16,970 nt of DNA from an uncultured Kiritimatiellota bacterium (GTDB taxonomy: Bacteria > Verrucomicrobiota > Kiritimatiellia > RFP12 > UBA1067), in assembly GCA_934643865.1 (NCBI GenBank), contig CAKUCX010000072.1:1-16970 (forward strand). The letters run 5' to 3'. Made by a program: the position numbers and the translations under genes. Numbering within the stretch: the stretch's first letter is position 1; every line of letters begins with the position of its first letter. Positions 1 to 7,431 of this stretch are shown in pieces. The notes beneath the pieces are model-generated. The model was not told the DNA's origin, searched no databases, and saw only the letters and a program-made list of their open reading frames with translations.

Positions 1-356
1 CGCCAACGGGAACGCCAACGGGAACGCCACGGGGACGCGGGCCGCCGGGGACGTCGGCCCCTACCATGCCCCACCACCGCGTCACCTGGTAGGGCGCGAC
101 GTCCCCGGCGCGCCGCGCCAACGGGGACGCCACGGGAACGCCAACGGGGACGCCACGGGGACGCGGGCCGCCGGGGACGTCGGCCCCTACCATGCCCCAC
201 CACCGCGTCGCCTGGTAGGGCGCGACGTCCCCGGCGCGCCGCGCCAACGGGAACGCCAACGGGAACGCCACGGGGACGCGGGCCGCCGGGGACGTCGGCC
301 CCTACCATGCCCCACCACCGCGTCATCTGGTAGGGCGCGACGTCCCCGGCGCGCCG
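1..356. repeat. Tandem array of three palindromic intergenic repeat units
   Basis: Three near-identical units lie head to tail: 1-115, 116-241 and 242-356 (115, 126 and 115 bp). Each unit has two parts. The first is a run of 11-12 bp micro-repeats of the type AACGGGAACGCC / ACGGGGACGCC; the middle unit has one extra copy, which explains its length. The second is a large inverted repeat. In unit 1 the arms are 44-66 and 87-109 (23 nt each, two mismatches, 20-nt loop), built around GCCGGGGACGTCG and CGACGTCCCCGGC. The units differ at few positions, so they look recently amplified or homogenised. The array may continue beyond base 1. It lies downstream of the SGNH hydrolase gene, and no credible gene is inside it. 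A REP/REPIN-like mobile palindrome or an RNA-level hairpin is plausible but unproven. Confidence 0.9.
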
Positions 357-370
357 CGCGCGCACGTGCG

Positions 371-425
371 CACTTAACCACTTTGCGACTTAACCACTTG
401 AAGCGAAGCGACTTAACCGCTTAAG
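371..425. repeat. Short AT-rich ACTTAACC-type array
   Basis: Between the palindromic array and the stop of the SGNH hydrolase is an AT-rich patch made of ACTTAACC / ACTTAACCG words. It includes the segment GAAGCGAAGCGACTTAA. The reverse complement of that segment, TTAAGTCGCTTCGCTTC, is the core of the repeat field at 12098-12190, so the two sites belong to one dispersed family about 11.7 kb apart. The patch starts about 10 bases past the stop codon, in the 3' untranslated region of the gene. Its composition contrasts sharply with the GC-rich surroundings. It lacks the hairpin plus T-tract of an intrinsic terminator. Confidence 0.8.
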
Positions 426-433
426 CTCTTCCT

Positions 434-1825
434 TCACTCGCTCACGAGCAGGCCCGTGAGGTGGCAGCCGAACCCGGCGCTCTTCGCGTTCCTCTCCGCC
501 TTCGTCTCGACCTCCACGACGTGCCGGCCGGGCCGGTCGCGGCAGAGAAAGAGCGCGGGCGTGTACCACCACCACTGGTCACGGAAGCAGTCAAGGCCGT
601 CCACCACGGGCGTGCCGTCGATCTTCACGGCGATCTTCCCCCAGTTGTAGGGCTTGTTGCCGCAACGGTAGAGAAGCGCGACGGTGGGGCCCTCGACCTC
701 GAAGACGAGGCGGCCCTGTGCGTTCGTGCAGGCGAGGCCGATGCCCCAGCACGTGTCGCGCAGGGGGAAGAAGCCCTTGTTCTCGACGATCTTCGCGTCC
801 TGCATGAGGCAGAAGCGTCCTTTGTCGTAGCGCGTGCCGTAGAGCGGCGCGGGGAGGGGCGGCACGGCGGCGAGCGGGCGCCCCGCCTTCTTCCACTCCG
901 CATACCGCCGTTCGATGGTCCAGTTGAGAAGCGCGGCGGCGTAGGCGTGCCCGTCGTCGTTGGGGTGGATCGTGTCCGGCGAGATGTCGGTCCACTTCAC
1001 CTGTCCCTCCTTCACGTACGGGTAGTAGAGCGCATCGCGGTAGCTCACGTAGGGCACCCGGTAGTGCGCCGCCACCTTGCCGTGCCAGGCCTGGACGTTG
1101 TTGCCGGCCTGGCCGACCATGCCGAGCTGGATGACGGCGATGCCGCGCGGATCCTTCAGGAGCTGGCGGATGACGCCCTCGTAGGACTCCGCGCATTCGC
1201 GCCCGGGCGCGTCGTTGACGGAGAACTCCACCACCACGACATCCGGCTGCTTCGCAAGCACGTCGCGCGCGAGGCGGAACGCCCCGATGGCCGAGCCCGT
1301 CGCGCCGATGCCCGCATTCACGAAGTCGATCTTCGCCGAGGGGAACGCCCGCCGCCAGCCCGCCGTGAACTTCGAGCCCCACTGGTTCGCACGCCCCGAG
1401 GCGCCCGCGCCCTGCGTGATCGACCCGCCGATCACCGCGATGCGAACCGCTTCGCCGCGCTCCAGGCGCGCGAACACATGCGCGAAGCGCGTCCAGTCGC
1501 CCGCCACGAACTGCGCCCTCGGACCCGTCACGTCCAGGGAAGGCACCGCCGCGCCGCTCTTGAACGTCCCCGGCAGATCGCCCACCCACGTACTCCCCGC
1601 CGCCGCGACCGCAAACGCCAGCACGCACAGGACCAGCGCCAACAGCCGCTTCCAGACGGGAACGCCCGCATGCCGCGCGCCGGCGGTGGGCTGCACGCCC
1701 GCATCGCGCCGCAGCGTCTTCTTCAGCCCCCGCAGCGCAAGCGGCAGCTTCCCCTTCTCCGTCGCCAGGGCCGCCGCAAGCCCCAGGAGCGCAATCACGA
1801 CCACGAATCTGTATTGGCAAAGCAT
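434..1825 (-). CDS. SGNH/GDSL-family hydrolase, membrane-linked, with C-terminal beta domain
   Basis: Predicted to cleave ester (acyl/acetyl) groups outside the cytoplasm, most likely from polysaccharides given its glycosidase and sialidase neighbours; the substrate is inferred. Numbering from the upstream ATG at 1834, SGNH blocks are clear: GGSITQG with nucleophile Ser138, NAGIGATGS around 173-181, SVND with Asn207-Asp208, and DTIHPNDDGH with Asp287/His290. Two hydrophobic stretches (about 10-24 and 62-80) precede the catalytic domain, suggesting a double membrane anchor or an anchor plus an internal signal. Residues about 340-466 form a Trp/Tyr-rich beta domain. The ATG at 1834 overlaps a perfect TATAAT, so I start at the ATG at 1825 (463 aa). 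Neither start has a good Shine-Dalgarno sequence, and initiation may be leaderless. Family is secure; start and substrate are not. Confidence 0.85.
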   Translation of the reverse strand: MLCQYRFVVVIALLGLAAALATEKGKLPLALRGLKKTLRRDAGVQPTAGARHAGVPVWKRLLALVLCVLAFAVAAAGSTWVGDLPGTFKSGAAVPSLDVTGPRAQFVAGDWTRFAHVFARLERGEAVRIAVIGGSITQGAGASGRANQWGSKFTAGWRRAFPSAKIDFVNAGIGATGSAIGAFRLARDVLAKQPDVVVVEFSVNDAPGRECAESYEGVIRQLLKDPRGIAVIQLGMVGQAGNNVQAWHGKVAAHYRVPYVSYRDALYYPYVKEGQVKWTDISPDTIHPNDDGHAYAAALLNWTIERRYAEWKKAGRPLAAVPPLPAPLYGTRYDKGRFCLMQDAKIVENKGFFPLRDTCWGIGLACTNAQGRLVFEVEGPTVALLYRCGNKPYNWGKIAVKIDGTPVVDGLDCFRDQWWWYTPALFLCRDRPGRHVVEVETKAERNAKSAGFGCHLTGLLVSE

Positions 1826-1832
1826 GACCGTC

Positions 1833-1843
1833 ATTATACCACA
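1833..1843 (-). promoter_or_regulatory. Extended -10 promoter before SGNH hydrolase
   Basis: On the minus strand the sequence reads TGTGGTATAATG, an exact match to the bacterial extended -10 pattern TGTGnTATAATG. No TTGACA-like -35 is visible 16-18 bases upstream, as is usual for extended -10 promoters. The expected transcription start, about 7 bases on, falls at about 1826, next to the ATG at 1825. Confidence 0.6.
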
Positions 1844-1892
1844 CCGGCCCTCCCGGCGCGTCCTACACCCGCACCATTCTCCCGGCGCCGAT

Positions 1893-4529
1893 TCAGCGCG
1901 CCGCGTCCGGGAAGAGCGCCTCCGCGTAGACGAGCGTGCCGGGGAGAAGAGTCTCCGGCGCGACCGGGTTGCCGTAGAGGTCCGTCAGGCGCGTCTTCCC
2001 CATGAGGGCGCGCACGTCGTCCACCTCAAGATCGGAATAGACCGCAACCTCCTTCCCGCGTCCCCGGAAAACGTACTTCACGCCCGCGCGGCCCGCGTCC
2101 TCCTTCCGCACGAACCGCCGTCCCTCGACGGCCCGCGCAAGCTGGGCGTGGGCGACGAGCGCGGGATGCGCAAAGCCGTCCGCCCCCACGAGCACGAGGA
2201 AACTCGGCATCTTCGCGAGCCCTTCGTAGGCGTGGGCGGAGTAGAGGAAGACTTTCGCGTTGCCCTCGGCGAGGAGGCTGAGGATGTAGCGGCACGTCAT
2301 GTCCCCCAGACGGGCCGAATCCGTGACGCTCTCCTGCAGCCCGGGGACGGACGCCTTCAGGAGACCGCCCATGCGGCAGCCGACGCCGCTCGACCCGGAG
2401 CTCGTGCCCTGCCCCTCGCTCATGTAGACCGGCTTGCCGCCGAGGTCCGGATGCTGCGCGCGGAGCGGCGCAAGCGGCGTCGCCGTGATGTCCGCCTCGC
2501 CCCGCAGCCCGCGCGGGTTCGGCGTGTAGTAGTGCCAGTCGACGATGTCGCACGCCGCGAAGCCGCCGCCCGCGAGGACGTCCGCCGTCCATCTGCGCCC
2601 CCCTTCGCCGGCCGTCGAGTTGAAGCCGCTCACGCGGATCCTCGGGTTCACCTTCTTGACGGCGTCGTAGGCAAGGCGCGAAAGCGCCGCGAAGTCCGCC
2701 CCCGCCTTCGCCCGGTCGTACCACTTGATGTCCGCCGCACTCTCCCACCAACGCCCCCACGGCTCGTTCCAGATGAAGTATTCGTCGATGTTCCGCTCGT
2801 GGTGCTTCACGTAGGTCGTCACGTAGTTCACCCAATCGACGCTGTTCGTCGGGCGCAGGTACTTCTCGAAATACCCCATGCGCCGGCAGCCGAGGTCGCC
2901 GTAGTGCGTCGCCCAGGCGGGCGCCGTGCCGAGCTGGGCGAAGATCTTCACGTGGGCGTCGCGGTAGCAGGCCACCTCCGCGTCGTGGAAGTTCCATTTC
3001 CCCTTCTCGGGCTCCTGCGCGTACCAGTTCGAGACCTGCTCGCCCGCGTCGTGGAGGCGCACCCAGTTGACGCCGCCCGCCTTCATCGTCTTCACGACGG
3101 CACGGTTCGGGTTGAAGTGGCAGCCGAATGGCGAATCGGGCGCATCGCGCCCCCAGGCGACGGGACGCGGCAGGCGCGTCACCACCAGCTCCTCCTCCTG
3201 GGAGATCCGCGTTCCGTCCCGCTCCGCCCACGCCGTCACGCGGAACTGCCCGACGGGCCGGTCGACGAAGGCGTGGTTGGCGAAGGCGACGGCGCCCGAT
3301 GCACACGCGGCGGCGGGGAACGCCGCGAGATCCCGCTCCCGTCCGTAGAGGTCGGCGACCGTGACGCACACGCGCGCATCGGGCGGCAGCCCCCGCGCGG
3401 CGAGCTTCAGGCGCGGCGCCTCGTCCGTGAACTGGATGCGCGTCTCCGCCGCGATCTCGCCCCCGTCCACCGCGAGCGCGACCTGCGCCGGGAACGGCGG
3501 GGACGGCGCCTCGCCCGCCCCCAGATGCACGCGCACCGCGTCGAGGCGGAACGGGCCCCGTTCGCCCGAGAAGCGCAGCCCGAAGGACTTCGAGAGGCGC
3601 ATCGGCCTGAAGACGAGGCGCGCCGCGCGCCACGCCGTCGATGCGTCCAGCCGCAGGCTGCCCGCCCAGCGCCCCATCTCGTCGAGGACCGCGACCTGCA
3701 CGGGCGTCTCCGAACGGTACTGGAAGCGGAGCGTGTGCGGCTCGCCGGGGTAGGCCGTCTGGAACGCCTCGCCCCAGAGTTCCCAAGGTCTTTCGGAGAC
3801 GACCTTCAGGACGGGCACGCCGTCGGGCGCGGGCTCGCGCGTGTCGGCCTCGCACGTCGCGCCCACGCAGTTCCGCCCGAGGTTCCAGCCGCAGGGGAGG
3901 CCGAGCGGGAAGCGCGCGTGGCGGATGAAGTCCGTCTGCGTCTTCGGCGGACGCGGGATCGCCGCCGCAAGGTCGTCCTCCGTCGCGGTCTCCAGGACGA
4001 TCCGCGCAAGGTCCGCCTCGCCCGACGCCGTGTAGAGGTAGAGGCCGACCGTACCCGTGCGCGGCTTCTTGACCTCGAAGAGGTACGTCTCCTCCTTCCA
4101 GTCCGCCGACGTGAACGCATGGCTCGAAAAGCCCGTGTACGGCGCGCCGTTCAGGCGGAGCCCGAGATTGAAGGAGCGGCCGGCCGTGACGCGCGCCTTG
4201 ACCTTCAGGCGGAAGAAGCCGGGGAACGTCGGCTCGAAGCCGGCGATCGAGAACTGCCCGCCCGCCGCCCCCGTCCGGGTCGTGAAGCGGAGGAATTTGA
4301 GGCCGCTCTCCTCCCGGACCTCGGTCGTCACGCGCCCCGCCTGCCAGCCGGAGAAGTTTTCGTTGACCCGGGGCGGCAGCACGCCGTGGAATGAACCAAC
4401 GCCCTCCGCGTCGACCCGGCGCGATGCCGCGCCGAAGTCGACGTCCAGAAGCGGCGCGCCCGCGCCGCACGACAATGCCATGCCGCCCAGGAAGAGGAGG
4501 CAGACGCCCAAAGCGTTTCTCGTTTTCAT
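1893..4529 (-). CDS. Secreted GH-A-clan-like glycoside hydrolase with N-terminal beta-sandwich modules
   Basis: An 878-residue exported protein, probably a retaining glycosidase. The ATG at 4529 is chosen because it begins a good signal sequence (MKTRNALGVCLLFLGGMALSC); the ORF can open at 4667, but that start lies upstream of the promoter. ALSC at 18-21 is a near-miss lipobox, so lipoprotein export is possible. Residues about 25-190 and 195-340 look like carbohydrate-binding beta-sandwiches of the CBM4/9 style, then an Ig-like stretch to about 455. The C-terminal 420 residues resemble a (beta/alpha)8 barrel: WNEP with acid/base candidate Glu589, WHYYTP at 665-670, and MSEGQG with nucleophile candidate Glu705. 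Their spacing (116 residues) suits clan GH-A, nearest in feel to GH39/GH5; the exact family is uncertain. It lies 58-67 bases upstream of the SGNH hydrolase, suggesting a shared glycan target. Confidence 0.8.
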   Translation of the reverse strand: MKTRNALGVCLLFLGGMALSCGAGAPLLDVDFGAASRRVDAEGVGSFHGVLPPRVNENFSGWQAGRVTTEVREESGLKFLRFTTRTGAAGGQFSIAGFEPTFPGFFRLKVKARVTAGRSFNLGLRLNGAPYTGFSSHAFTSADWKEETYLFEVKKPRTGTVGLYLYTASGEADLARIVLETATEDDLAAAIPRPPKTQTDFIRHARFPLGLPCGWNLGRNCVGATCEADTREPAPDGVPVLKVVSERPWELWGEAFQTAYPGEPHTLRFQYRSETPVQVAVLDEMGRWAGSLRLDASTAWRAARLVFRPMRLSKSFGLRFSGERGPFRLDAVRVHLGAGEAPSPPFPAQVALAVDGGEIAAETRIQFTDEAPRLKLAARGLPPDARVCVTVADLYGRERDLAAFPAAACASGAVAFANHAFVDRPVGQFRVTAWAERDGTRISQEEELVVTRLPRPVAWGRDAPDSPFGCHFNPNRAVVKTMKAGGVNWVRLHDAGEQVSNWYAQEPEKGKWNFHDAEVACYRDAHVKIFAQLGTAPAWATHYGDLGCRRMGYFEKYLRPTNSVDWVNYVTTYVKHHERNIDEYFIWNEPWGRWWESAADIKWYDRAKAGADFAALSRLAYDAVKKVNPRIRVSGFNSTAGEGGRRWTADVLAGGGFAACDIVDWHYYTPNPRGLRGEADITATPLAPLRAQHPDLGGKPVYMSEGQGTSSGSSGVGCRMGGLLKASVPGLQESVTDSARLGDMTCRYILSLLAEGNAKVFLYSAHAYEGLAKMPSFLVLVGADGFAHPALVAHAQLARAVEGRRFVRKEDAGRAGVKYVFRGRGKEVAVYSDLEVDDVRALMGKTRLTDLYGNPVAPETLLPGTLVYAEALFPDAAR

Positions 4530-4589
4530 GTCATTTCCGTTTCGTGCCGATCGATCCGTCTCCCGCAGCCGCTCGGCGGCGGTACCGGC

Positions 4590-4600
4590 ATTATAGCACA
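4590..4600 (-). promoter_or_regulatory. Extended -10 promoter before the GH-A-like gene
   Basis: Minus-strand TGTGCTATAATG, the same pattern as at 1833-1843. No -35 match is seen. It would give a leader of about 55 bases before the ATG at 4529. The leader contains a short GCCGC-cga-GCGGC hairpin and a weak ribosome-binding site (GGAAA). Confidence 0.65.
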
Positions 4601-4707
4601 ATACGCCGCCGTTCCGCCGCGCCGCCCCCGGCGCGGGGCGTCCGACAGCGAGAGCGTCGCAATTCATTGCGGCCTGCCCGCGCCCTCCGGCCGGTCAACA
4701 CGGAGCG

Positions 4708-4780
4708 CACACGGGGAACGCCATCGGGGACGCACACGGGGACACGGGCCGCCGGGGACGTCGGCCCCTACCATGCCCCG
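4708..4780. repeat. Solo half-copy of the left-end palindromic repeat
   Basis: Bases 4736-4780 match the first half of the units at 1-356 almost exactly, from the ACGGGGAC micro-repeat through GCCGGGGACGTCGG and CCCCTACCATGCCCC, with only a small difference in the micro-repeat. Upstream bases 4708-4735 are degenerate micro-repeats. The right palindrome arm (TGGTAGGGCGCGACG...) is missing, so this copy cannot form the hairpin. It has the same orientation as the array and also sits just beyond the stop of a minus-strand gene (stop at 4822). The rest of the 4530-4821 gap contains only the promoter at 4590-4600. Confidence 0.85.
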
Positions 4781-4821
4781 CATCCTGCACGCGCTCCTGC
4801 GCGTCCGCACGACCCCGCGCG

Positions 4822-6339
4822 TCACTCCGCCAGCGGCGCGGGGGCGACGTAGACGGTCGTGTTCGTCTCGTTGCCGGAATAGTATGTGAGGAAGTGCTTC
4901 CCGCCCATCGCGACGGCGTTCACGTTGCCGGCGTCCCAGGGGCGGGCTTCGTCGCCGCGCAGCAGGGCCTTGGGGGCGGGCCAGTCCAGCGGGTGGTCGA
5001 AGACGTCATCCGCCTTCGCGACGCGGCGCTTCACGACGCGCCGCCCGCGCTCGTAGTAGTAGTTGTACACGAGGCCCGTTCCGGCGTCGTAGACGAGCGA
5101 GGGGGAGGAGGCGCAGATGTCGCGGATGTTCGTGCGCGTCTTCTTCCACGTCGCGCCGTTGTCGCAGGAGGTGAGCTGGAACTGGCTCGCCGACGAATCG
5201 CCGCCGTTCTCCGTGCGGGCGAGGCCGAGAAGCCGCCCGCCGCCGAGGTTGACGACGCAGGGCTCCGTCGGCAGCTCGCTCTTCTTCATCACCGTCTCGA
5301 CCGTCCGCTGCGTCCAGGTGCGCCCGTTGTCCGCGCTCACGAGCGTGCCCCAGGACTGCTCGTCGTCCTCGCGGTAGCGCGTCGCGAACCAGAGCGCCAT
5401 GAGCTTACCGTCCGCGTGGAAGATGTCGGTGATCTGCATCGGGAACGGTTCGAGCGAAGGCTCGGCGATCTTCTCGAAGGCCACGCCGTCCACCGTGCGG
5501 TAGAGGTCGTGGTGGGACTTCGGCCGGCCCATGCAGCGCACCCAGAAGAGCGCGGCGCCGTCGCGGTCGAGCCCTTTGCCGATCATGACCTCGCCGACGC
5601 GCGGGTCACGCGCGAAGCAGACCTCCGGCGTCCAGGTGCGGCCACCGTCCGTGGACGTGCGCGCGTAGGCGTCGCGCGCGCCCTCGTCGATCGAGTGGCC
5701 CGAGCCGCGGCTGTAGGTGCAGATCAGGCGGTCGCCGACGGCCTGCATCATCGGCCAGGAGTTGTAGCCGGGGCGGCTCTCCACGGCGAACGGACGCGGC
5801 AGGTCCGCGCGCGGCGTCACGCGCACCTGCACGAGCCCCGCCGGGCGCGCGTAGGTGTCGTTCACGTCGTCCGGCACGCGCCGCACGCGCAGCGAGAGGG
5901 GCGCGCCGCCCTTCACGGCGAGGTACGCCTCGGCTTCGAGTCCGCGCAGCGTCCACGGCTGCGGGGCGAGCCGGTAGAGCGCGGGCTTGCCGCTCACCGT
6001 CCCCAACGGCGCGCCCGGCGCCAGTTCGGCCACGTCGACGCGCCAGACGTCCGTGAAGGCGTTCGTCGCATCCGCCTCGTTGTTGACGACGAGCAGCTCG
6101 ATCTTCACGCCCCGGCAGCCCGGCGGCAGGGGCGGCGTGAGGGCCGCGACGGACTGCCCGGCCTGACCGCCCGACAGCGACCACACCGGCACGACCGCCT
6201 CCCCCTTCCGCCACATCTGCAGCGACGGGTTCCCCGTCGCGAGCGAAAAGTCCTTCGCGGCGAGGCAGATCGGCTCAAAGGCCGCCGCCGCCCAGGAAAG
6301 GCCCGCAACCAGGCCACAGCACAGCAGTCGTCTCTCCAT
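4822..6339 (-). CDS. Secreted sialidase-superfamily (BNR repeat) protein
   Basis: A 505-residue exported protein, likely a glycosidase with a six-bladed propeller. The signal peptide is residues 1-20 (hydrophobic, ending AAAA-FEP). Residues about 22-175 are a beta-rich N-terminal domain and the propeller follows. Three clean Asp-boxes (S-x-D-x-G-x-T-W) lie at 229-236, 335-342 and 391-398. ELPTEPCVVNLGGGRLLGLAR at about 355-375 resembles the Glu/Arg region of sialidases, and SSPSLVYDAGTG follows at 411-422. I see no FRIP/YRIP motif, the usual first arginine of GH33, so sialic acid may not be the substrate; the BNR_2-type superfamily is the safer call. The start is fixed by an excellent ribosome-binding site (GGAGGAGAGG just upstream). 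It begins 52 bases after queE with no visible promoter or terminator between, so it may be read from the upstream operon. Confidence 0.8.
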   Translation of the reverse strand: MERRLLCCGLVAGLSWAAAAFEPICLAAKDFSLATGNPSLQMWRKGEAVVPVWSLSGGQAGQSVAALTPPLPPGCRGVKIELLVVNNEADATNAFTDVWRVDVAELAPGAPLGTVSGKPALYRLAPQPWTLRGLEAEAYLAVKGGAPLSLRVRRVPDDVNDTYARPAGLVQVRVTPRADLPRPFAVESRPGYNSWPMMQAVGDRLICTYSRGSGHSIDEGARDAYARTSTDGGRTWTPEVCFARDPRVGEVMIGKGLDRDGAALFWVRCMGRPKSHHDLYRTVDGVAFEKIAEPSLEPFPMQITDIFHADGKLMALWFATRYREDDEQSWGTLVSADNGRTWTQRTVETVMKKSELPTEPCVVNLGGGRLLGLARTENGGDSSASQFQLTSCDNGATWKKTRTNIRDICASSPSLVYDAGTGLVYNYYYERGRRVVKRRVAKADDVFDHPLDWPAPKALLRGDEARPWDAGNVNAVAMGGKHFLTYYSGNETNTTVYVAPAPLAE

Positions 6340-6391
6340 GTTCCTCTCCTCCGTGTTTCTCTTCTTTTCTTGTTGCGCGGCCGCGCGCCAC

Positions 6392-7021
6392 CTAGCGGAT
6401 GCCGATCACCTTGTGCATCTGGATGGAAAGCGCCCAGGGCGGCAGCGCGTCGGGGTCCAGCAGGTTCACCTTCCTGAGAAGCGAAAGGGCGCGGCGGTAG
6501 TGGATGCGCCCGTTCTCCTCCAGCGGCGAGACGTAGTAGTCGTCCGCCTGGATGCGCGCGCGCATCGCGCGGCAGAACGCGGCCAGGTCGTCCGTCGCCG
6601 CGACGACGCGCACCTCGTTCGCCCGGCGGAGCATCGTCCCGTCGAGATAGCGCGCGAGGTACTGCGGCTTCGGGGAGACGGCGATGTAGTCGAAGCGCTC
6701 GGGATGCGCCGGCGCGACGACGCCGTTCGTCTCAAGCGCGAGCCAATGCCCCGCCCCGCGCAGTTCGAGGAGCAGGTCGTCGAGCCCCGGCTGGATCGTC
6801 GGCTCGCCGCCCGTCACGATGACGCTCCTGTTCCCCAGCTTCCCGAGCGCGCACAGGATCTCGGACGCCGTCAGGCACAGCCGCTCGTCCTTGTGCGTGT
6901 CGCACCAGCTGCACGCGAGGTTGCAGGACGAGAAGCGGATGAACGTCGCGGGGCGTCCCGCGTTGCGGCCCTCCCCCTGGAGGGAGGAGAAGATCGCGTG
7001 CAGATGGTAGCGCCCCGTCAT
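6392..7021 (-). CDS. queE: 7-carboxy-7-deazaguanine synthase (radical SAM)
   Basis: QueE converts 6-carboxy-tetrahydropterin (the QueD product) to 7-carboxy-7-deazaguanine in the queuosine/7-deazaguanine pathway, using a [4Fe-4S] cluster and SAM. The 209-residue protein carries FSSLQGEGRNAGRPATFIRF (11-30), the cluster motif CNLACSWCDT with Cys33, Cys37 and Cys40 (CX3CX2C), TGGEPTIQ for SAM binding, then ETNG and SPKP, in family order and at family length. I use the ATG at 7021 rather than the first ATG of the frame (7057), because it overlaps the queD stop in the arrangement ATGA (7018-7021) and places the conserved N-terminus correctly. QueC, QueF and FolE are not in the window, so whether the end product is preQ1/queuosine cannot be decided here. 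Confidence 0.95.
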   Translation of the reverse strand: MTGRYHLHAIFSSLQGEGRNAGRPATFIRFSSCNLACSWCDTHKDERLCLTASEILCALGKLGNRSVIVTGGEPTIQPGLDDLLLELRGAGHWLALETNGVVAPAHPERFDYIAVSPKPQYLARYLDGTMLRRANEVRVVAATDDLAAFCRAMRARIQADDYYVSPLEENGRIHYRRALSLLRKVNLLDPDALPPWALSIQMHKVIGIR

Positions 7022-7431
7022 GCGCGGTACTCCGCGCAGGAGTCGGGCGTCTCCCACACCTTCACGCTCGAAAGCCCGGGGAGGCGCGCCTTCAGCTCGC
7101 CGTAGAAGTGGCGCGCAAGGTTCTCCGCCGTCGAGCGGAACGGAATCGCGACGGCGCGCATTCCCCTCCTCGCGACGACGGCCGCGATCTCGCTCTCGCC
7201 GGGAGAGGAGCGGTCGTAGATGAACGCATGGTCGAAGCGCGCGAGGACAACCTCCTCGCAGACGCGCTTCAGATCCTTGAAGTCGATCACCATGTCCGCC
7301 GCGTCGTCCGGCGAGAGCGAAACGCTCGCCTCCACGCGGTACGTGTGCCCGTGCAGGTTCTTGCAGAGCCCCTGGTGGTTCGTCAGCACGTGCGCCGCGT
7401 CAAACTTGACGCTCTTCGTCACGGTCAGCAT
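7018..7431 (-). CDS. queD: 6-carboxy-5,6,7,8-tetrahydropterin synthase
   Basis: QueD turns 7,8-dihydroneopterin triphosphate into 6-carboxy-tetrahydropterin, the substrate of QueE. The 137-residue protein has the PTPS-family pattern: FDAAH (zinc ligand His14), C-x3-H-x-H as CKNLHGH with catalytic-type Cys23 and zinc ligands His27 and His29, VIDFKDLK, the FDHAF segment, a STAENLARHFYGEL helix matching the family PTAEN motif, and the C-terminal VWETPDSCAEY with the pterin-anchoring Glu. The ATG at 7431 is chosen over the long frame start at 7653: it begins the conserved strand MLTVTKSVKFDAAH and follows a GGAG-rich ribosome-binding site. The extra upstream 74 codons would be Arg-rich nonsense overlapping trmB. 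The gene overlaps trmB by 32 bases at its start and queE by four at its end. Confidence 0.95.
   Translation of the reverse strand: MLTVTKSVKFDAAHVLTNHQGLCKNLHGHTYRVEASVSLSPDDAADMVIDFKDLKRVCEEVVLARFDHAFIYDRSSPGESEIAAVVARRGMRAVAIPFRSTAENLARHFYGELKARLPGLSSVKVWETPDSCAEYRA

Noticed and set aside
1..356. CRISPR array
   Set aside because: Units are 115-126 bp and nearly identical throughout, with no 30-40 bp unique spacers, and no cas gene is present.
461..4394. Long plus-strand reading frames opposite the SGNH and GH-A genes
   Set aside because: They are rich in Arg, Ala and His with no recognisable motif, and mirror genuine minus-strand genes with signal peptides and catalytic motifs. High GC explains the missing stop codons. 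The same applies to the plus-strand frame at 8191-10548 opposite oadB and those opposite oadA, the methyltransferase and the kinase.
6375..6386. Terminator after queE
   Set aside because: GCGCGGCCGCGC is a perfect palindrome but the minus strand continues with AACAAGAAAAG, a purine-rich stretch and not a T-run, and it lies just before the sialidase-like gene's ribosome-binding site.
7018..7431. preQ1 riboswitch controlling queDE
   Set aside because: queD starts inside trmB and queE inside queD, leaving no leader space; nothing resembling a preQ1 aptamer is visible before the operon promoter.
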